DNA of 64,000 nt from Ogataea parapolymorpha DL-1. Taxonomy: Eukaryota; Ascomycota; Pichiomycetes; Pichiales; Pichiaceae. The first letter of the stretch is position 1; the number at the start of each line of letters is the position of its first letter. Below, in pieces: positions 7,622 to 22,500 of the stretch. Both the position numbers and the translations under genes were made by a program. The notes under the pieces are model-generated. The model was not told the DNA's origin. It worked only from the letters and a program-made list of their open reading frames with translations, and made no database searches. The stretch spans positions 804,735 to 868,734 of the forward strand of contig NC_027863.1 in assembly GCF_000187245.1 (NCBI RefSeq), given 5' to 3'.

Positions 7622-10315
7622 ATGTCTGCAACTGAACCAACCAAGGAGAAAGTCCCTCTTCAGGAAGAAGATGAAGAGGAAGAGGACATCGACCAATTGG
7701 TGATGGAATTGCAATCCAACCACGGTGCCGACGACGGCGAGGAAGAGGACGAGGTGCAGGACCACTCTTCTTTCAAGGTCGTTCCCGAGGAGCTGCTGAG
7801 AACCGACCCAAAGGTTGGTTTGACCTCCGAGGAGGTTGCCAAAAGAAGAAAGAAGTTTGGTCCTAACCAGATGGCCGAGGAGAAGGAGAACCTCGTGCTC
7901 AAGTTCTGTATGTTCTTTATTGGTCCTATCCAGTTCGTCATGGAGGCTGCTGCCATTCTTGCTGCCGGTCTCGAGGACTGGGTCGATTTCGGTGTTATCT
8001 GTGGTTTGCTGATGTTGAACGCCTGTGTCGGTTTCATCCAAGAGTACCAGGCCGGTTCCATTGTCGACGAGTTGAAGAAGACGCTGGCAAACACTGCCAC
8101 CGTCATCAGAGACGGCCACCCGGTCGAAATTCCTGCTTCTGAGGTTGTTCCAGGTGACATTCTGCAGCTGGAAGACGGTGTTGTCATTCCTGCCGACGGT
8201 AAGCTTGTTTCCGACGAGTGTTTCCTGCAAGTCGACCAGTCCGCCCTTACCGGTGAATCTTTGGCAGTCGACAAGAGATCTGGAGACCCAACCTTTTCTT
8301 CTTCCACTGTCAAGAGAGGTGAGGCTTTGATGATTGTTACTGCTACCGGTGACTCCACCTTCGTTGGTAGAGCTGCTGCCCTGGTCAACAAGGCCTCCGG
8401 TGGTCAAGGTCACTTTACCGAGGTCCTGAACGGTATCGGTACCACCTTGCTCGTCTTGGTCATTGTCACTCTGTTGGTTGTCTGGACTTCTGCCTTCTAC
8501 AGAACCGCAAAGATCGTCAGAATCCTTAGATACACCCTTGCCATCACCATTGTTGGTGTGCCAGTCGGTCTTCCTGCCGTCGTCACCACCACCATGGCCG
8601 TCGGTGCTGCTTACTTGGCCAAGAAGCAGGCCATTGTCCAAAAACTGTCTGCTATCGACTCTCTTGCCGGTGTCGAAATCCTGTGTTCCGACAAGACCGG
8701 TACCTTGACCAAGAACAAACTTTCTCTGCACGAGCCTTACACCGTCGAGGGTGTGGAGCCTGATGACTTGATGCTTACTGCCTGTCTTGCTGCCTCCAGA
8801 AAGAAGAAGGGTCTTGATGCTATCGACAAGGCCTTCCTTAAATCCCTGATCAACTACCCAAGAGCCAGAGCCGCTTTGACCAAGTACAAGATGCTCGAGT
8901 TCCAGCCATTCGACCCTGTTTCCAAGAAAGTCACTGCATACGTCGAGTCCCCAGAAGGTGAGAGAATCATCTGTGTCAAGGGTGCTCCATTGTTCGTTCT
9001 GAAGACCGTCCAGGAGGACCACCCTATCCCAGAGGACATTCTCGAGAAGTACGAAAACAAGGTTGCCGAGTTTGCTTCCAGAGGTTTCAGATCTCTGGGT
9101 GTTGCCAGAAAGAGAGGTGAGGGCCACTGGGAGATTCTCGGTATCATGCCATGTATGGACCCTCCTAGAGATGACACTGCTAAGACTGTTAACGAGGCTA
9201 AGGAGCTCGGTTTGAGAGTCAAGATGCTTACTGGTGACGCTGTTGGTATTGCCAAGGAGACCTGCAGACAGTTGGGTCTTGGTACCAACATTTTTGATGC
9301 CGACAGATTGGGACTTTCCGGAGGAGGAGACTTGTCTGGATCCGAGTTGTTTGACTTTGTTGAGAACGCTGACGGTTTCGCTGAGGTCTTCCCTCAACAC
9401 AAGTACAATGTCGTTGAGATTCTGCAAAAGAGAGGTTACTTGGTTGCCATGACTGGTGACGGTGTCAACGACGCCCCATCTCTTAAGAAGGCCGACACTG
9501 GTATTGCCGTCGAGGGTGCCTCGGACTCTGCCAGATCTGCTGCCGATATCGTTTTCCTTGCTCCAGGTCTTTCTGCCATCATTGACGCCTTGAAGACTTC
9601 CAGACAGATTTTCCACAGAATGTACGCTTACGTTGTCTACCGTATTGCTCTGTCTTTGCACTTGGAGATCTTCCTTGGTCTGTGGATTGCCATTCTGAAC
9701 GAGTCTTTGAACATTGACTTGGTTGTCTTCATTGCCATCTTTGCCGACGTTGCTACTCTTGCCATTGCTTACGATAACGCTCCATTCGACCAGAAGCCAG
9801 TCAAGTGGAACCTGCCAAGATTATGGGGTATGTCCATCGTCATGGGTGTCATCCTTGCCATCGGTACGTGGATCACCTTGACCACCATGTTCCTGCCAAA
9901 GGGAGGTATCATCCAGAACTTTGGTTCCATCGACGGTGTCCTGTTCTTGCAAATCTCCCTGACTGAGAACTGGCTGATTTTCGTCACCAGAGCCACCGGT
10001 CCATTCTGGTCCTCCATTCCATCGTGGCAACTGTCTGGTGCCGTCTTGATTGTCGATATCATTGCCACCATGTTCACCCTGTTCGGATGGTGGTCCCAGA
10101 ACTGGAACGACATCGTCACTGTTGTCAGAGTGTGGATCTGGTCGTTCGGTGTCTTCTGTGTCCTTGGTGGTGCCTACGTTATTATGTCTGAGTCTGAGAA
10201 GTTCGACAGATTCATGAACGGCAAGCCACTGAAGGAGAGACCTCCTCAAAGAACCCTTGAGGACTTCATGGTTGCCATGAACAGAGTCTCTACTCAGCAC
10301 GAGAAGTCCAACTGA
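7622..10315 (+). CDS. PMA1: Plasma-membrane proton-pumping P-type ATPase
   Basis: An 897-residue P3A-type ATPase that pumps protons out of the cell and powers nutrient uptake. The phosphorylation motif [10 protein letters not shown] is present with the acceptor at Asp357, together with LTGES, the hinge motif [12 protein letters not shown] and about ten membrane segments. The N-terminus is acidic, as in other yeast Pma1 proteins. The C-terminal regulatory domain ends in [11 protein letters not shown]; Ser890-Thr891 match the tandem residues phosphorylated on glucose addition in S. cerevisiae. Codon choice is strongly biased, a sign of very high expression, and this bias also creates a long empty antisense frame. 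The length is near the family's usual 900-920. Confidence 0.98.
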   Translation: MSATEPTKEKVPLQEEDEEEEDIDQLVMELQSNHGADDGEEEDEVQDHSSFKVVPEELLRTDPKVGLTSEEVAKRRKKFGPNQMAEEKENLVLKFCMFFIGPIQFVMEAAAILAAGLEDWVDFGVICGLLMLNACVGFIQEYQAGSIVDELKKTLANTATVIRDGHPVEIPASEVVPGDILQLEDGVVIPADGKLVSDECFLQVDQSALTGESLAVDKRSGDPTFSSSTVKRGEALMIVTATGDSTFVGRAAALVNKASGGQGHFTEVLNGIGTTLLVLVIVTLLVVWTSAFYRTAKIVRILRYTLAITIVGVPVGLPAVVTTTMAVGAAYLAKKQAIVQKLSAIDSLAGVEILCSDKTGTLTKNKLSLHEPYTVEGVEPDDLMLTACLAASRKKKGLDAIDKAFLKSLINYPRARAALTKYKMLEFQPFDPVSKKVTAYVESPEGERIICVKGAPLFVLKTVQEDHPIPEDILEKYENKVAEFASRGFRSLGVARKRGEGHWEILGIMPCMDPPRDDTAKTVNEAKELGLRVKMLTGDAVGIAKETCRQLGLGTNIFDADRLGLSGGGDLSGSELFDFVENADGFAEVFPQHKYNVVEILQKRGYLVAMTGDGVNDAPSLKKADTGIAVEGASDSARSAADIVFLAPGLSAIIDALKTSRQIFHRMYAYVVYRIALSLHLEIFLGLWIAILNESLNIDLVVFIAIFADVATLAIAYDNAPFDQKPVKWNLPRLWGMSIVMGVILAIGTWITLTTMFLPKGGIIQNFGSIDGVLFLQISLTENWLIFVTRATGPFWSSIPSWQLSGAVLIVDIIATMFTLFGWWSQNWNDIVTVVRVWIWSFGVFCVLGGAYVIMSESEKFDRFMNGKPLKERPPQRTLEDFMVAMNRVSTQHEKSN

Positions 10316-10590
10316 GCTAGCACTTGAAATGGGTTAATAGAGGACTGCTCCCCATTATTGATATCTTGCTTCCTTCGTGCCCACGACAGCCTAATAACTA
10401 ATATTTGTTCTATTTAGGATGTTCAGTTTTGTGATCTAAGTGTCATTAGCATGATGGATACAATACAATACCGTTTTTGAATTTTGTAGTAATAGTCAGA
10501 ATATTATTCCTCTGTGGCGTAGCACTTTTACTTACTGTGTGGCGGTGAAGTCGCGTCTCAGATCAACAAATAAACAAAACTCTCCCGCAT

Positions 10591-13500
10591 ATGTCTTTGC
10601 TTCTCCCCGCCACCGTTTTCGACTATATTCAGCGGTCGGCGGCCTCGTTGCTTAGCACGGCCAGTCTGGACGGAGACTACAATCTCCTGCTGGCCCAATT
10701 TATCGAAAACCCCAGCGAAAGTGCCCTTTTCCTTGTCCAGACAGGAATGCACGGTAAGTACCATTTTGCGCGCTCTAACTTCTAGAATTACACTTATATG
10801 AGCGACTGGAGACAGAGAAGCTGGCGGATCTTGCCCACTCGGCCTCCATCGTGGTATTTCTCAAACAGAGGGGCCCGCTGCTTGACAGCGTGCCGTGCAC
10901 AGACCAGATCTTTGTGGCCAAGCTTCCATTGAGGTCTTCGCCGCGACAGAACTTTGAGTATCTGGAGTTGCTGTTGCAGTTTGGAATTTCGCCGTACTTT
11001 TCGGCTCTCACTTCATTTGCCACCTCGCAGTCCGTGGCTTCTACACAGAAAAAGATCTCCGAACTCGCACTTTCCTTCCAGCATCTGCAGCAGACGATCC
11101 AGATCCCGAACCTCGCCACCACCGCGCATCCGGCGATTTTACGTGCTGTGCGGCAAAACCAGCATCTCGCCGCTTTTTCCATCGACATTCTCGACGAACA
11201 CACCAAAACAGACTCCAAGATTCTGAACGAGATGCAGTCGATCGTCAACGACTGGGTCAAACAAGTCCAGAACGTGGCCCAACTCAGCCATGAACCCTCC
11301 GACGGACCCACGCTTGCGGAAGTGAATTTTTGGGCCTCTAAGGAGACAGCGCTGTTGTCTATTCAGGAACAGCTCAAAAGCCCCGAGATTCAGCTTACGC
11401 TCGACGTTTTACGCTCTGCAAAGAGATACCACGCCACGGTGACGTTTTCCGACACTGGAATCAAGGACGCACTAAATGTGGCCGCTAAATACAACCAACT
11501 GCTCAAGGACCTCCCCATCAACGATCTTTTATCCGCACAATCGCTGGACAAAATTGGCGAGGCTGTTTCTTCCATCTTTGAGCACCTGCGTAAACTCCGG
11601 GTGACCATGTATCCGATCCAACGAGCAATTGAGCTCTGTCAGACCATCGTTGAGGACACCATGCTCAAATTGACCGGCATTTTACACGATGCAAAAGTAA
11701 TGGAGCTAGCGTATGCTGACTTCAAGCTTATAAGCGATCAAGTGGACGATTTGTTAAAAAACCTCGATGAACATATTAAAGACTTCACCACGATGGCTCG
11801 TGAACTGCTTCGAAAGAGATCAGACAAATTCATAGCTGTGAGGATCGTGGTCCCAGATGAGCTGAAGAAAGCCGTCTCGAAGGCTGCTGAGTTCAGGTCC
11901 CAGCACGAAGAATTGAGAGAAATAGTTTCAAACCTGGTTAAAGCCACGAAGGTGACTGCGTATCTGGAAGAGCTTGACTACGCTTATAGTTCCGTGGAGA
12001 CTGCCAACCCTCTAGACATAGGAACAGAAGGCCAAAGAGCATGGACACAAGCAGAGAGGACGTACCAGAAGAGAGTGAATGCGCTTGAAGACAAGCTGAT
12101 CGAATTTCTCCGACAAACACTTCAGGCCATCTCGGCTCCAAACGAGACCTTTACGATATTTGAGCAGTACTCATTTTTGCTGAAACGGCCCAACATCAGA
12201 GCTTCTATATTTGACCACCAGCATGAACTATTGCAGGTGATTCAGGATGACCTGGTTTCGCTTCAGCAGGAGTTTGAACGACAGAAAAGCACACAGAAAA
12301 TGCTTCAGCTTCGAGACATCCCGCGCTTCAGCAGCATGATCGCCTGGATCAGCCAAGCAAGATACAAGATCGAGTTTTTAATTACGCGTATGGAGCTGGT
12401 TTTGACAAAGGACTGGGCAAAGTATCCTGAAGGTGCAAAAATCGAGAATGAAATGAAGTTACTTATGGAGAAACTGGACCTGGATAAGTGCTACCGCGAT
12501 TGGCTGTCCTCTTTCAAGCAAAATGTTAAAGATACGACTGTGAGACGATATATACTTAAGATAGAGCGCACAGAGTCCAAGGAATTTACGGTCAAGGTCA
12601 ACTTGTCACCTGCTGATGCAGAACTGTTCAAGGAGGTCAACTTGCTGCAAATCATGGGTTTTGAAATACCCCGCAATGTTGCTTCTCTTGCCCATACTTT
12701 GGAGACCATATACCCCATTGCAACTAGTCTCAACAATTCGGTGATCAATCTTGAGTCTATTTTGCAACAGGTCGATCAATTGGGTGAGCTCAAGGTTTTG
12801 CTACAGCCATACCTAAACACCATTTTTAGAGGCATTACGTTTCTTTCACAGTCTGAGTGGATCGCGCTAGAAAATGCTCAAGTGTTAATTGAATCGGGTT
12901 TAACGAATCTTGATGAAGTGAAAGTATGCGAGGAAGCAGAGAAGTTCCAGTTTCAGATTCAGACTCTTTTGCAAAAGTTTGAGTTCTTGGAGTCTTCAAG
13001 AGAACAGATTAAAACAGCTCTCAATGATTTGACGACCTGCAGATATACCGCGGAGGAGTTCCGTCGCAACATCGACACGTTGCAACGAGAAGTCAACAAG
13101 TTCGCCTTACAAGGATTTACGAATATTGAGGAGTTTACCAATGCCATGAACCTCGCCGTAGAGGATATTCTTTTTCATAGGTGCAAATCTGAGCTAGCCA
13201 TCTGGAGAGCAAGATTATGTGGCATGGAGGGAGATATCCCAGATAAAATCCATACAATAGTTATGCAGGACTTTAAGCTGTCTGTTCGTCCTCCGTTGGA
13301 AATTTCCGAGATGTCAATCGTTGCAGATCTCAACAAATGCTTAAATACTGTTACCAGCCAGCACCGATTAACCTCTGGCCAGTTTGAAGTCTCTATTGAC
13401 GACCACCCCAAGATGTTCTCTAATCTTCAGAATCTACTTCAAAGGCCCTATTTTGAATGCGTTGAAGAGCTTGGACAAGTTATGGTTTTGGCCAAAAATT

Positions 13501-16500
13501 TGGTGGATAAATGGCTTCAACTGCAATCGCTGTGGGGCATTGAGCTTGAGGATTTGAAAAGAGCCCTTGGCACCAATCTGTCACAATGGCGGGATGCGCT
13601 TCTTGAAGTGAAACACCTCAAGGAAGCATTCGACACAGTGGAGACGTTCACTAGATTTGGGCCGATCAAACTCGAGTACGAGCAGGCTCAGTGGAAAGTG
13701 AGCACCTACTACAACACCTGGCAGCGCAATATTTTGGACGTCCTTACACAGCTAGTCTCAAAAGAGATCAATTGCACTCTTGAAGAAGTTAAAGCCCAAC
13801 GGAGGGCTATTGAAACAGCTCCAGTGGACTTCGGCTCCGCAAAAGCCGTCATAGCTCTAGTGGACCTTCTCTACCAGACAAAGAATTATGTTCAGGAGAG
13901 TTCCACCAAAATTCAGACGCTAGACTCTTGCAATCATCTGTTGATCCTTTTCCGCGTCAAGTTCGGGCAGGACTGGGTTCATTTTGAGCAGCTCCAAAAA
14001 GCTTTTTTTGCACTAAGCACCTTGGTAGATGCAAAAATCCAATTAATTCTATCCAATATGACTCTCGTTGTCAGCACAGTGGAAAAAGAAGCCGGCATGC
14101 TCAAGGAGTCCATTGACTCTTTGAACAAACAGTGGAGTAATGACAAGCCACTGGGCAAGAAGCTTGAGCCAGAGGTGGCTCTTTCGTCCTTAAACCGGTT
14201 TGAAAATGCCTGTCTGAGGCTGATGAAGGAACGGTCAAAGCTTTTGAACGCATCTAAAGTTCTCGATCTCCAATTGCTCATAAAAGATAACTTATCATCG
14301 ATTCTAGGAGAAGTGGAGGACCTGAGGAGGTTCTGGTCGATCATCAACGAACTACACGTTTCTTTAACAGAATTGCGCTCCCAAAAATGGTCCTCTGTTA
14401 CCATCTCATCTCTTCGGAAGACCTTAGAGGACATTCTAGCCCGTTCTAGGGCACAGCCAGCCACCATAAGACAGTACTCTGCTTTTGAAGAGTTTCAAGC
14501 AAAACTCAAGAGTTACATCAAGGTCCTGCCGATTATTGGAGGGCTACGGTCTGATGCGATCAATGACCGTCACTGGATTGAGATATTTAGAGATCACACT
14601 CTTAAAGAGCCACCGGCCAATATGACTCTAGGCCACGTCCTGGACCTAGATCTTGCCGCAAATGAGAAATACTTCAAATCAGCAATACACAAGGCCCAAG
14701 GAGAAAAGAGCTTGGAGAAATCCATCAATAATATTCAGAAAAACTGGGATCAGCTTTCTTTCCAGTTGTTCCAGTTCAATGACGAGTTCAGACTCATCAA
14801 AGGCTGGGATGTTTTGTTTCAGACCATTACAGAGGATCTCAATACCTTATGGTCAACGAAAATGTCGCCGTACTATTCCGCATTTGAGAAGACAATCAAC
14901 CAGTTAGAGGAGAAGCTGTCCGATGTGCAATCTGTATTGGATATGTGGATTGACGTTCAGCGTCAATGGATATATTTGTCTGGTGTGTTTGAGAAGAACG
15001 ATGAAATAAGAAAGCTGCTACCATTGGAGTCAAACAGATTTTATAATACGTCTTCTGAATTCCACTCGCTAATGAAGAAAGTATACAAATCAGTGTTGGT
15101 GGCTGAGGTGAGCAACATCCCGAACGTCAAGCAGATTCTGACCAAGATTTCTGAAACTTTGGAGAAAATCAAAAAATCCTTGATAGGGTATTTGGAAAAG
15201 CAAAGGGACATTTTTCCTCGATTTTATTTTATTGGTAATGAGGAGCTGCTTGAGATTGTCGGAAACTCAACCAACATTCCCCTGGTTTCAACTTATTTGC
15301 AAAAAATGTTCATTGGAATAGCGGGAACGCTTTACAATCCGGACGTATCCAAAATCGAAGGGATTATTTCCCCGGAAGGAGAAAAAGTCACTTTGAATTC
15401 ACCGGTGTCCCTGGTGACTCATCAATCTCTCACAGACTGGCTACGTGAACTGGAAATGGAAACTAAACGGACCTTAGCTCATTTGTTGCAACGCTCGTTA
15501 AAACAGCTATTCACCGTTTGGGATTCAGAAGACCTGAAAGAAAGTCTTGTTCAATGGATCGACAAATACCCGAACCAGATTTTGATTCTGTCGCTTCAGG
15601 TGTTTTGGACGCAACTGGTGGAATCCACTGCCGACCATAGCATGTGTGTGGAAAAATACAGCAAGGTGCTTTCAATCTTTGCAGAGCTAATTCTGCAAGA
15701 TTTGTCGTCCCTGCAGCGAAGAAGGTACGAAAATCTAATTATTGAGCTTGTGCACCAACGGGATATTTTGGCACTGCAGAAGGATCAGAGCTTGAAGTCT
15801 TACGAGTGGCTGTCACAGCAGCGTTACTACTTAATTGAGACAGATAACATCCTTGAGTCTGTGGTGGTGAAACAAGGGAACTGGGCCGCACACTATGGAT
15901 TCGAGTATCTTGGTGCTCCTGCCCGTCTTGTATACACTCCGCTGATGGATACCTGTCACCTTGCTATGACCGAGGCACTGAACGAAAAATTAGGAGGCTC
16001 TCTCGTTGGACCTGCAGGTACGGGAAAAACAGAGTCCATTAAAGCATTGGGACAAAACTTGGGAATGATGGTACTGGTTTTCTGTTGTGATGAGACGTTT
16101 GATTTCCACAGTGTCAGCAGGATCCTGATTGGTGTCTGTCGTGTAGGCTCGTGGTGTTGTTTCGATGAGTTCAATAGACTGGACCGGAAGATGCTTTCTG
16201 CCATTTCCACGCAGATCGAAAAGATCGAGACCGCTTTAGGAGCTGATAACGGCATGAACATAGAGGTTCTGGGCAAGAAGTTTCAAGTAGCGGCAGGATC
16301 TGGCGTTTTTATCACCAGCAACCCAAACTATGCCGGCAGATCTGCTCTTCCAGACAACTTGAAGACCAAATACCGTACTTTCGCCGTTGTGCAGCCAGAC
16401 CAGAGCGTAATTTGCGAGGTGATACTGATATCTCAAGGTTTCAGCTCTGCCAAGAGGTTAGGCGAGCAAGTGGTGGACTTTTTCAGAAGATTGGCGTCCA

Positions 16501-19500
16501 GCTGTTCAAACCAGCCTCACTATGATTTTGGATTGCGTGCCCTGAAAAGCACATTGGCAAGATGCGGCGGGTTCCGCAGAGCGCTCAGGGAGCAGTCCGT
16601 CGATTCCGAAATGGAGAGCAGAATAGTTGTACACAGCTTGAACACAGTCACTCTACCCAAGCTCCTTGTTCAGGACGAGCCATTTTTTTCTGCGCATATC
16701 GGCATATTTGGGTGTGATAAAGGCTTGGAGACAGCAGCTGACGAGCTCGTTCCGCATTTGAAGGAGATTGCTGCCGAGAGAGGACTTGCAGCATCCTCGT
16801 CATGGCTGAAGAAAGCTCTACAAGTTTTTGAGATACAGCGGTCGCATCATGGGTTCATGATGGTTGGAGATGCCGGAAGCGGCAAGACCATGCTTTTCGA
16901 GTGTCTTTTGGAAGCCATGAAGCGGTTGACGGGGGTGGAGAACTCCGTGTATACCATTGATCCCAAGGTGCTGGGAAAAGAGCCGTTGTATGGTTCTTTG
17001 GACTATGCGACAAGAGAATGGACTGACGGTGTCTTCACCACACTTTTGCGGCGCGTGGAGCTGAATTTGCGTCGCGAGAAATCCAAGAACATCTGGATCG
17101 TTTTTGATGGTGACGTCGACCCTCAATGGGTCGAAAACCTCAACAGTGTTCTCGACGACAACAAGATTTTAACTCTGCCTAGCGGAGAGCGGATTCCTTT
17201 GCCAGACAACGTGAGGATTGTGTTTGAGGTCGAAAATCTGAACTTTGCCACTCCAGCCACGGTCAGTCGGTGTGGTATCGTTTCGTTTGGGAATATGCTT
17301 TTCGGCTTTGAAGACTATTATGCCAATCTCATGTGCTCGTTCCGCAATCAGTCACTCGAAAACGAAGATATGGCCGGGAACTTTCGGGCTGGCTCAGTGG
17401 ACGACATTAAACAGAGGTTTGCCAATCACTTGCAGGAACTGCTTCCAGCATCTGTGCTCCAGCAGGTATGGCTGGAGACGAAGAAGTATGCGCATGTGAT
17501 GGACCGAGGTTTGAGCATGATTGACACTTTTTTCGGCTTGATGTCACAAAGACTCGAGAAGCTGGCCGTGCAAGCTGCCGTTGTCCAAGATAACCTTATT
17601 CCATATGTTGCCCGTTCCGCTCTGCATTCGTTGATATGGTCCTTTGCCGGGGACTTGTCATTAGAGAACAGGGAGAAGTTCTGCAGCTACGTGCAGACCT
17701 TACCTGGGCTAGCTCAGTTCAGCATACCAGACATGCTCTACTCCGACATCTCAATGGTTGATTACACTTGGTCACCCTGTGACATCGAAGAAAGCGACCT
17801 AGAACCTCATATGATCACAAGGCCAGACATCGTCATTCCAACGCTGGACACCAGCGTCCATGAAAACCTTATTTTCTCACTAGTGCGAAAACACGAAACT
17901 GTGATTCTCTGCGGTCCTCCCGGTTCCGGAAAGACCATGACGTTGATGTCTGCGCTCAGGAAGTCACACCAGTACATATTTGTTGGCGTGAACTTCTCCA
18001 AGGACACCACGCCAGACTTGGTTGTTAAAGCACTGGAGCAGCACTGTGTCTATCAAACAGGCCCAACAGGGCTCAAACTTGTTCCTGCCGTGGCCGAAAA
18101 GTGGGTGGTTTTATTCTGCGACGAAATCAACCTTCCTGCGTTTGATGAATATGGCTCGCAGACAACAATATCGTTTTTGCGGCAGCTGGTGGAAAAAAAC
18201 GGATTCTGGAGGAAAAAGGACGGGGCTTGGGTCAGTTTGGGAAACATACAACTTGTCGGAGCCTGCAATCCGCCCACAGACCCCGGAAGAAACGTTTTGA
18301 ACGGCAGATTCCTGAGACATTGTTCTGTGATCATGGTGGACTATCCTGGCACTCAGTCATTGAACCAAATTTATTCCACCTTCAACAAAGCGTTGCTCAA
18401 GTGTGTTCCTGACCTCCGAGGATACGTGCAATCTCTGACCGATTCGATGATCCAGGTCTACACTTCGTCCAAAGCGCATTTTACGGACAGAGCACACTAC
18501 ATCTACTCCCCAAGAGAGCTGACCCGTTGGGTTCGTGGTATTTACGAGGCCGTGAGGTCTTCTACCCAGCTTTCTTTGGAAGGCCTTCTTCGCATCTGGG
18601 CCCATGAAGCACTGAGACTATTCTCTGATCGTTTAATCACCCAGGAGGAGAGAATCTGGACCTATGAGATGATCAAGTCGACACTGACCAAAAATTTCCC
18701 GTATACGGACACAGAAAGTGCACTAGAGATGCCGATTCTGTATTCAGGTTGGCTGTCGTATGATTACAGCCCTGTTTCCGAAAAAGAGCTGGGTGCGTTC
18801 CTTGAGCAGCGTTTGAAGGTGTTTAGCGAGGAAGAGACAAATGTTTCTCTCGTGCTCTACCCGGACCTATTAGACCATGTGCTGCGCATAGATCGGGTCC
18901 TGAAAAATCCACAAGGCCACATGATTCTTGTGGGGCCAAGTGGCAGCGGAAAGACTACACTTACCAAGTTTGTCGCGTGGATTAACGGACTTTCAATCCA
19001 CCAGCTGAGTGTTTCCAGGAAATACACTTTGGCGGAATTTGATGCGACCTTGCGGGAACTCCTTCGCCGAGCAGCCGAAGGCGACAAGTTGTGTTTCATT
19101 ATCGACGAGTCTGCTATTCTGGAGACAGCGTTCCTGGAAAGAATGAACACTCTTCTTGCCAATGCCGAGGTTCCTGGATTATTTGAAGGAGAAGATTACA
19201 ACACGCTGATGACTCTTTGTTCACAGAAGTCTCAAGAACAGGGCCTATTTTTGGACTCTGACGCGGAGCTGTACACCTGGTTCACAGAACAGGTGGCCAA
19301 AAACTTCCATGTGGTTTTTACAATTACGGATCCCTACTCGTCTAATGCTCCGCCTCTCATTTCGTCTCCTGCATTGTTCAATAGATGTGTGATTAGCTGG
19401 ATGGGTGACTGGACAGCCGAGTCTCTGGAGACAGTGGCCAAGGGATTACTGGCTGTTCTGCCGATTAATAATTCGCAGTACCATGCCCCTCCTGGAGTGG

Positions 19501-22500
19501 GTGTGGATGGGTTGCGTGATGCCGTCGTGAATGTTTTGGTGTCTATACACGGTGGATTCAGAAACAGGAGCCCTACTCCTAATGAATTTTTCAGTCTGGT
19601 GAACAATTTCATCAGCTCTTTTAAACAGAAAGAAACAGAGCTTCAAGAGCACCAGTCGCACATAAATGTTGGTCTGGACAGGCTTAGAGAAACATTCTTG
19701 GAAGTCAAGAAGTTGAGCGAGAGTTTGTCTGTTAAGAAGCTTCAGCTGGACAACAAGAACAAGGAGGCAAGGGAAATGCTCGACAAAATGATCACCGATC
19801 AGAATGAGGCAGAACGCAAACAGGAAGCGTCTATTGAGATCCACAAGAGGTTTACAGAGCAGGAGCGCATTATTAGCGACCGGCGGAATGTTGTTCTTGA
19901 GGATCTGAAAAATGTGGAGCCTTTGATTTTAGAGGCACAAAAGGGAGTCAAGAACATCAAGAAACAGCATCTTACAGAGCTGCGTTCGATGAACAATCCT
20001 CCTGAGGCAGTGAAGATGACCCTTGAGTCGGTGTGTATTCTTTTGGGATACGACGTGAATACGTGGCGGGATGTCCAGCTCATAATTAGAAGAGACGACT
20101 TCATTGCAAGCATTGTCGGGTTTGACAGCGAAGTGCATCTTACGAAGGAGTTGGCAGACTTTATGGAACGCGAATTTATTTCAAGACCCGGGTACAATTT
20201 TGAAGCAGTTAACCGGGCCAGCAAAGCTTGTGGACCGCTTTTACTTTGGGTGGAAGCTCAGCTTAGATATGCTTCTGTTGTTGAGAAAGTTCAGCCTTTG
20301 AGAAACGAAGTGCGGGCCCTGGAAAACGAACTTATTGATACCAAGGCGAAATTGATTGCAATCGATGGAATGATCAACGACTTGCAGGAGAGCATAGAAG
20401 TCTACAAGGAAAAGTACAGCGAGACTATTCGTGAAAGTGAAAAAATCAAGGCCGAGATGCAGGACGTGGAAACCAAGGTTGAACGCAGCACCTTACTTCT
20501 GGAGAGTTTGCGAGAGGAGAAAGTCAGATGGGAAGCAAGTGTTGTGGCGTTCCAGGGCCAGAGAGAGTGTCTTGTTGGCAATACCCTTCTTGGAGCGGCC
20601 TACATGTCATACCTGGGACGCTATAACGAGCTTGAACGGCGTGAATATTTGGAGCTTTGGAAGACCGAGCTCGCAAAATATGCCATTCCATTCGACAGCA
20701 CGTTTAATTACCGCGCGTCGAGTTTGAAACCCGACCAAGAGTTTACTTGGCAAACGAATGGTCTTCCAAACGACGAACTTTTCATAGAAAACACCATGAT
20801 GATGTCTGCAGACAGAAGATTTGCGTTCCTTATTGATCCATCGGGATTGATGATTGACTTTATGGAAAAACAGTACCAGGATATTGTGGTCACGAGCTTT
20901 TTGGACGACGGGTATGTGAAGCTTCTGGAAAATTGCATAAGATTTGGAGGCTCTATACTCATTCGGGATGGTGAACATTACGACCCGATTGTCAGCCGTG
21001 TGATTGCCAGAGACGTCGAAACCTCCGGCGGCCGCAGTCTCGTCAAGCTTGGATCGAGGGAGATCGACCTTTCTCCTAAATTCCAGCTATTTGTGCACAC
21101 TAAAGACGCGTCTGCTCGAATTCCGCCATATTTGGAAGCACGGATGAACGTTCTGAATTATACCTTCACCAGCAGCTCTCTAGTGAACCAGGCGCTGAAT
21201 ATGACTCTTAATAGCGAGCAGCCATCGCTCGAACAACAGCTTGTCGAGCTTTCCAAGCTCAACGGGGAATATAAGGAATCGCTATACAACCTGGAAAACG
21301 ATCTCCTGTTGAGCCTGAGTGACACTCGTGTGAGCATTTTGGAAAACGACGAGCTAGTTAAGAAGCTTGAGTCGATCAAACATGAGGCTGCCACCATCAA
21401 GACCAAACTGTCGCAGTCTTCAGAAATCCTGGACCAGGTGAAACAGGTGAGGGACAAGTATCTGAGTCTTGGTGAAGCTTTCTGCAACATACAACTTCTG
21501 CTTGACCGTCTCTGCAAACTTAACAGAGTCTACCAATTTGCTTCCATGGATCTGGTTGTGATCTTCAAGAAGATGCTGACGCAGAGCAAAGGTCGACCTG
21601 TTTCCGAAATGGTGAAAGCTTTCGGCAAAGAGGCATACTCAACACTTTCCGGCTCGCTGCTGCAAGAAGACCGTGCTATTTTCGAGAACCTAATGAAGGA
21701 ATATGTTGGCGACTTTGAGCATTCTGGCGAATACGACATTTCGCAACTGCTCGAGTCGCACAAGTATTTCATTTTGCGTACTTCTGGCGGATTCGATGCA
21801 AGCTCTACCGTTTACTCCCTAGCGCTGGCCGCTCAGCAACGCGTCGAGTCCTACTCTATGGGCTCCAGCGAGGGAGTTGAAGTTGCGCGTAGACTTTTTG
21901 TTGCTGCGCTGAAAAAAGGCAGCTGGTTACTGATTGAAAATGTGCACATGGCTCCTGACTTTGTCGAGATTATTCCGAAGCTGTTCGAAGCAGAAATTCA
22001 CAGCGAGTTCCGCCTGTTCATGACCTGCCAGACAGACTCGCACATCGCCACAACGATAGTCAAAATGTGCAAGCAGGTTATTTTGGAGAGCAATCCTGGA
22101 ATACGAACGGTTCTTCAAGAAACTCTCATCAGACCCAACGGCATTCTGAACCTTGGAAAAGCTCAACATCCAGACCACGCGAGATTGTACGTTTTGCTCG
22201 CATGGTTTTATGGTATTCTAAGAGAAAGGCTGCGTTTTGTGCCTGTTGGGTTCAAGGAGCGTTACGAATTTACGCAGAGCGATTTGTCATCGGCCAAACA
22301 TGTGTTGGACCAAATAATTTCCAAGGGTGTTTCTTGGGACATGCTTTCGAATTTGCTCGGTCGTGTTGTTTTTGGAGGAAAAGTCACCGATAAGGAGGAC
22401 CTCGAAGTCATTATCGACATTTCGGCTCTTCTTTTCAACTCCAACGTCCTGGATTCGCAGAGCATTGCCGTTGACGGATCTTCCATCTATCTCCCGGAGT

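Noticed and set aside
7604..9661. 685-codon open frame antisense to PMA1
   Set aside because: It is a by-product of the extreme codon bias of PMA1: the frame is Ser/Gly/Asp/Leu-rich with no family features, and it lies wholly within a certain gene apart from 18 bp.
10754..10785. Programmed frameshift or pseudogene instead of an intron in DYN1
   Set aside because: Canonical donor, branch-like and acceptor sequences match the other introns here, and a 32-nt splice joins both frames exactly; no slippery sequence is seen.
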